From: Cyanoderma ruficeps
Taxonomy: Eukaryota > Chordata > Aves > Passeriformes > Timaliidae
Assembly: GCA_008694505.1 (NCBI GenBank)
Contig: VZDJ01000623.1
Span: 2,724,442-2,788,441, forward strand
Length of the DNA stretch: 64,000 bases
Direction: 5' to 3'
The first letter of the stretch is position 1, and each line of letters starts with the position of its first letter. Under the pieces are notes generated by a model, which was not told the DNA's origin, did no database searches, and saw only the letters and a list, made by a program, of their open reading frames with translations. A program made the translations under genes and the position numbers. Positions 63,436 to 64,000 of this stretch are shown here, in pieces.

Positions 63436-64000
63436 GCTGCCCGTGTGTTTGCAGCCCCCTGGCACAGCTGCTATTCCTGAGGGACCTATCTCAGTTCCTG
63501 CTTGTGAGTTTCAGCATGTGACTGGGTTGAATCGATGAAATTTGTTTCTTGTTGGGTAAACAGCTTGTGGTAACGTGCCAGGGACTGCTGACACTGTCTG
63601 TGTTTGCACAAGTGACCTCCTGGAGAAGAGGGCCTCAGCAGCTTTATGATTAACATTTTAATGGTACGCTCAGGGAACATTTTTCCCAGGAACAAATACC
63701 CTGAAAACCCCTATGTCTTAACTGCTTCTGTGGTTGGAATTGGCACTGCATGGTTGCTAGGTGTGCTGGAGGCTGTCCAGGGTCAGGTGAGGAAGAAGAG
63801 GTTGCCTTAGAGCTCACTGAGGTCCTCTTCTATCACTGGGAAGGGAAAAAAAACTGCTTGCATGATTATATCTCCTCTGTTTCTGCCTAAGTGGGTAAAT
63901 GGCATTCTGGACCATTTATTAGTCCAGACTGTTGTGATTTATTGGATGATGCTTGGAGGGATGCCTCTAGTTTATTGGAGTTCCATCCTGTCTTGGAATT
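63436..64000. other. No gene recognised; non-coding DNA
   Basis: The last 565 bases carry no recognisable gene or repeat; only chance frames cross them. Confidence 0.5.

Overview
This looks like a stretch of bird nuclear genome with no protein-coding gene that I can recognise. The evidence is the repeat content. Several pieces belong to the CR1 LINE family, including minus-strand 3' ends whose first bases read 'cagaatcactgaatgg' followed by 'ttggaaaggacctt', and reverse-transcriptase remnants. There are also LTRs of the common avian type that begin 'tgtcatggtttaac' when read in antisense. The AT-leaning, CpG-poor composition fits. A neoavian or songbird host is an inference from the LTR type, not a demonstrated fact.

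Layout. 1-16.2 kb is mostly unannotated single-copy-looking sequence with a MIR-like ancient SINE (about 5.1-5.3 kb), an interrupted poly-G tract (10.96 kb), and a short CR1 3' end (11.6 kb). 16.2-18.9 kb is a repeat cluster: a minus-strand solo LTR, then a decayed plus-strand CR1, then a minus-strand CR1 lying tail-to-tail with it. 18.9-50.1 kb is again largely featureless, with a few CR1 or MIR-like scraps (23.7, 24.4, 32.5, 41.3, 46.2, 46.8 kb) and low-complexity tracts. 50.1-52.3 kb is the most structured part: a minus-strand endogenous retrovirus remnant reduced to LTR, leader and LTR fragment. A second, unrelated 294-bp LTR has inserted into it and is bounded by a perfect 6-bp duplication. 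52.3-64 kb holds a CR1 C-terminal fragment (54.5-54.9 kb), an old CR1 3' end (61.0 kb) and microsatellites.

No tRNA, rRNA, CpG island or CRISPR was seen. The longest open frames (177 and 160 codons) are about what chance gives in 64 kb on six frames and resemble nothing I know. The window is best read as intergenic or deep-intronic DNA. I found no convincing new biological system. The observations most worth checking are the nested LTR with its exact target-site duplication, a pair of abutting perfect hairpins near 23.87 kb, one lysine- and glutamate-rich minus-strand frame near 34.0 kb, and several AT-rich homeobox-motif-like stretches that could be conserved enhancers.
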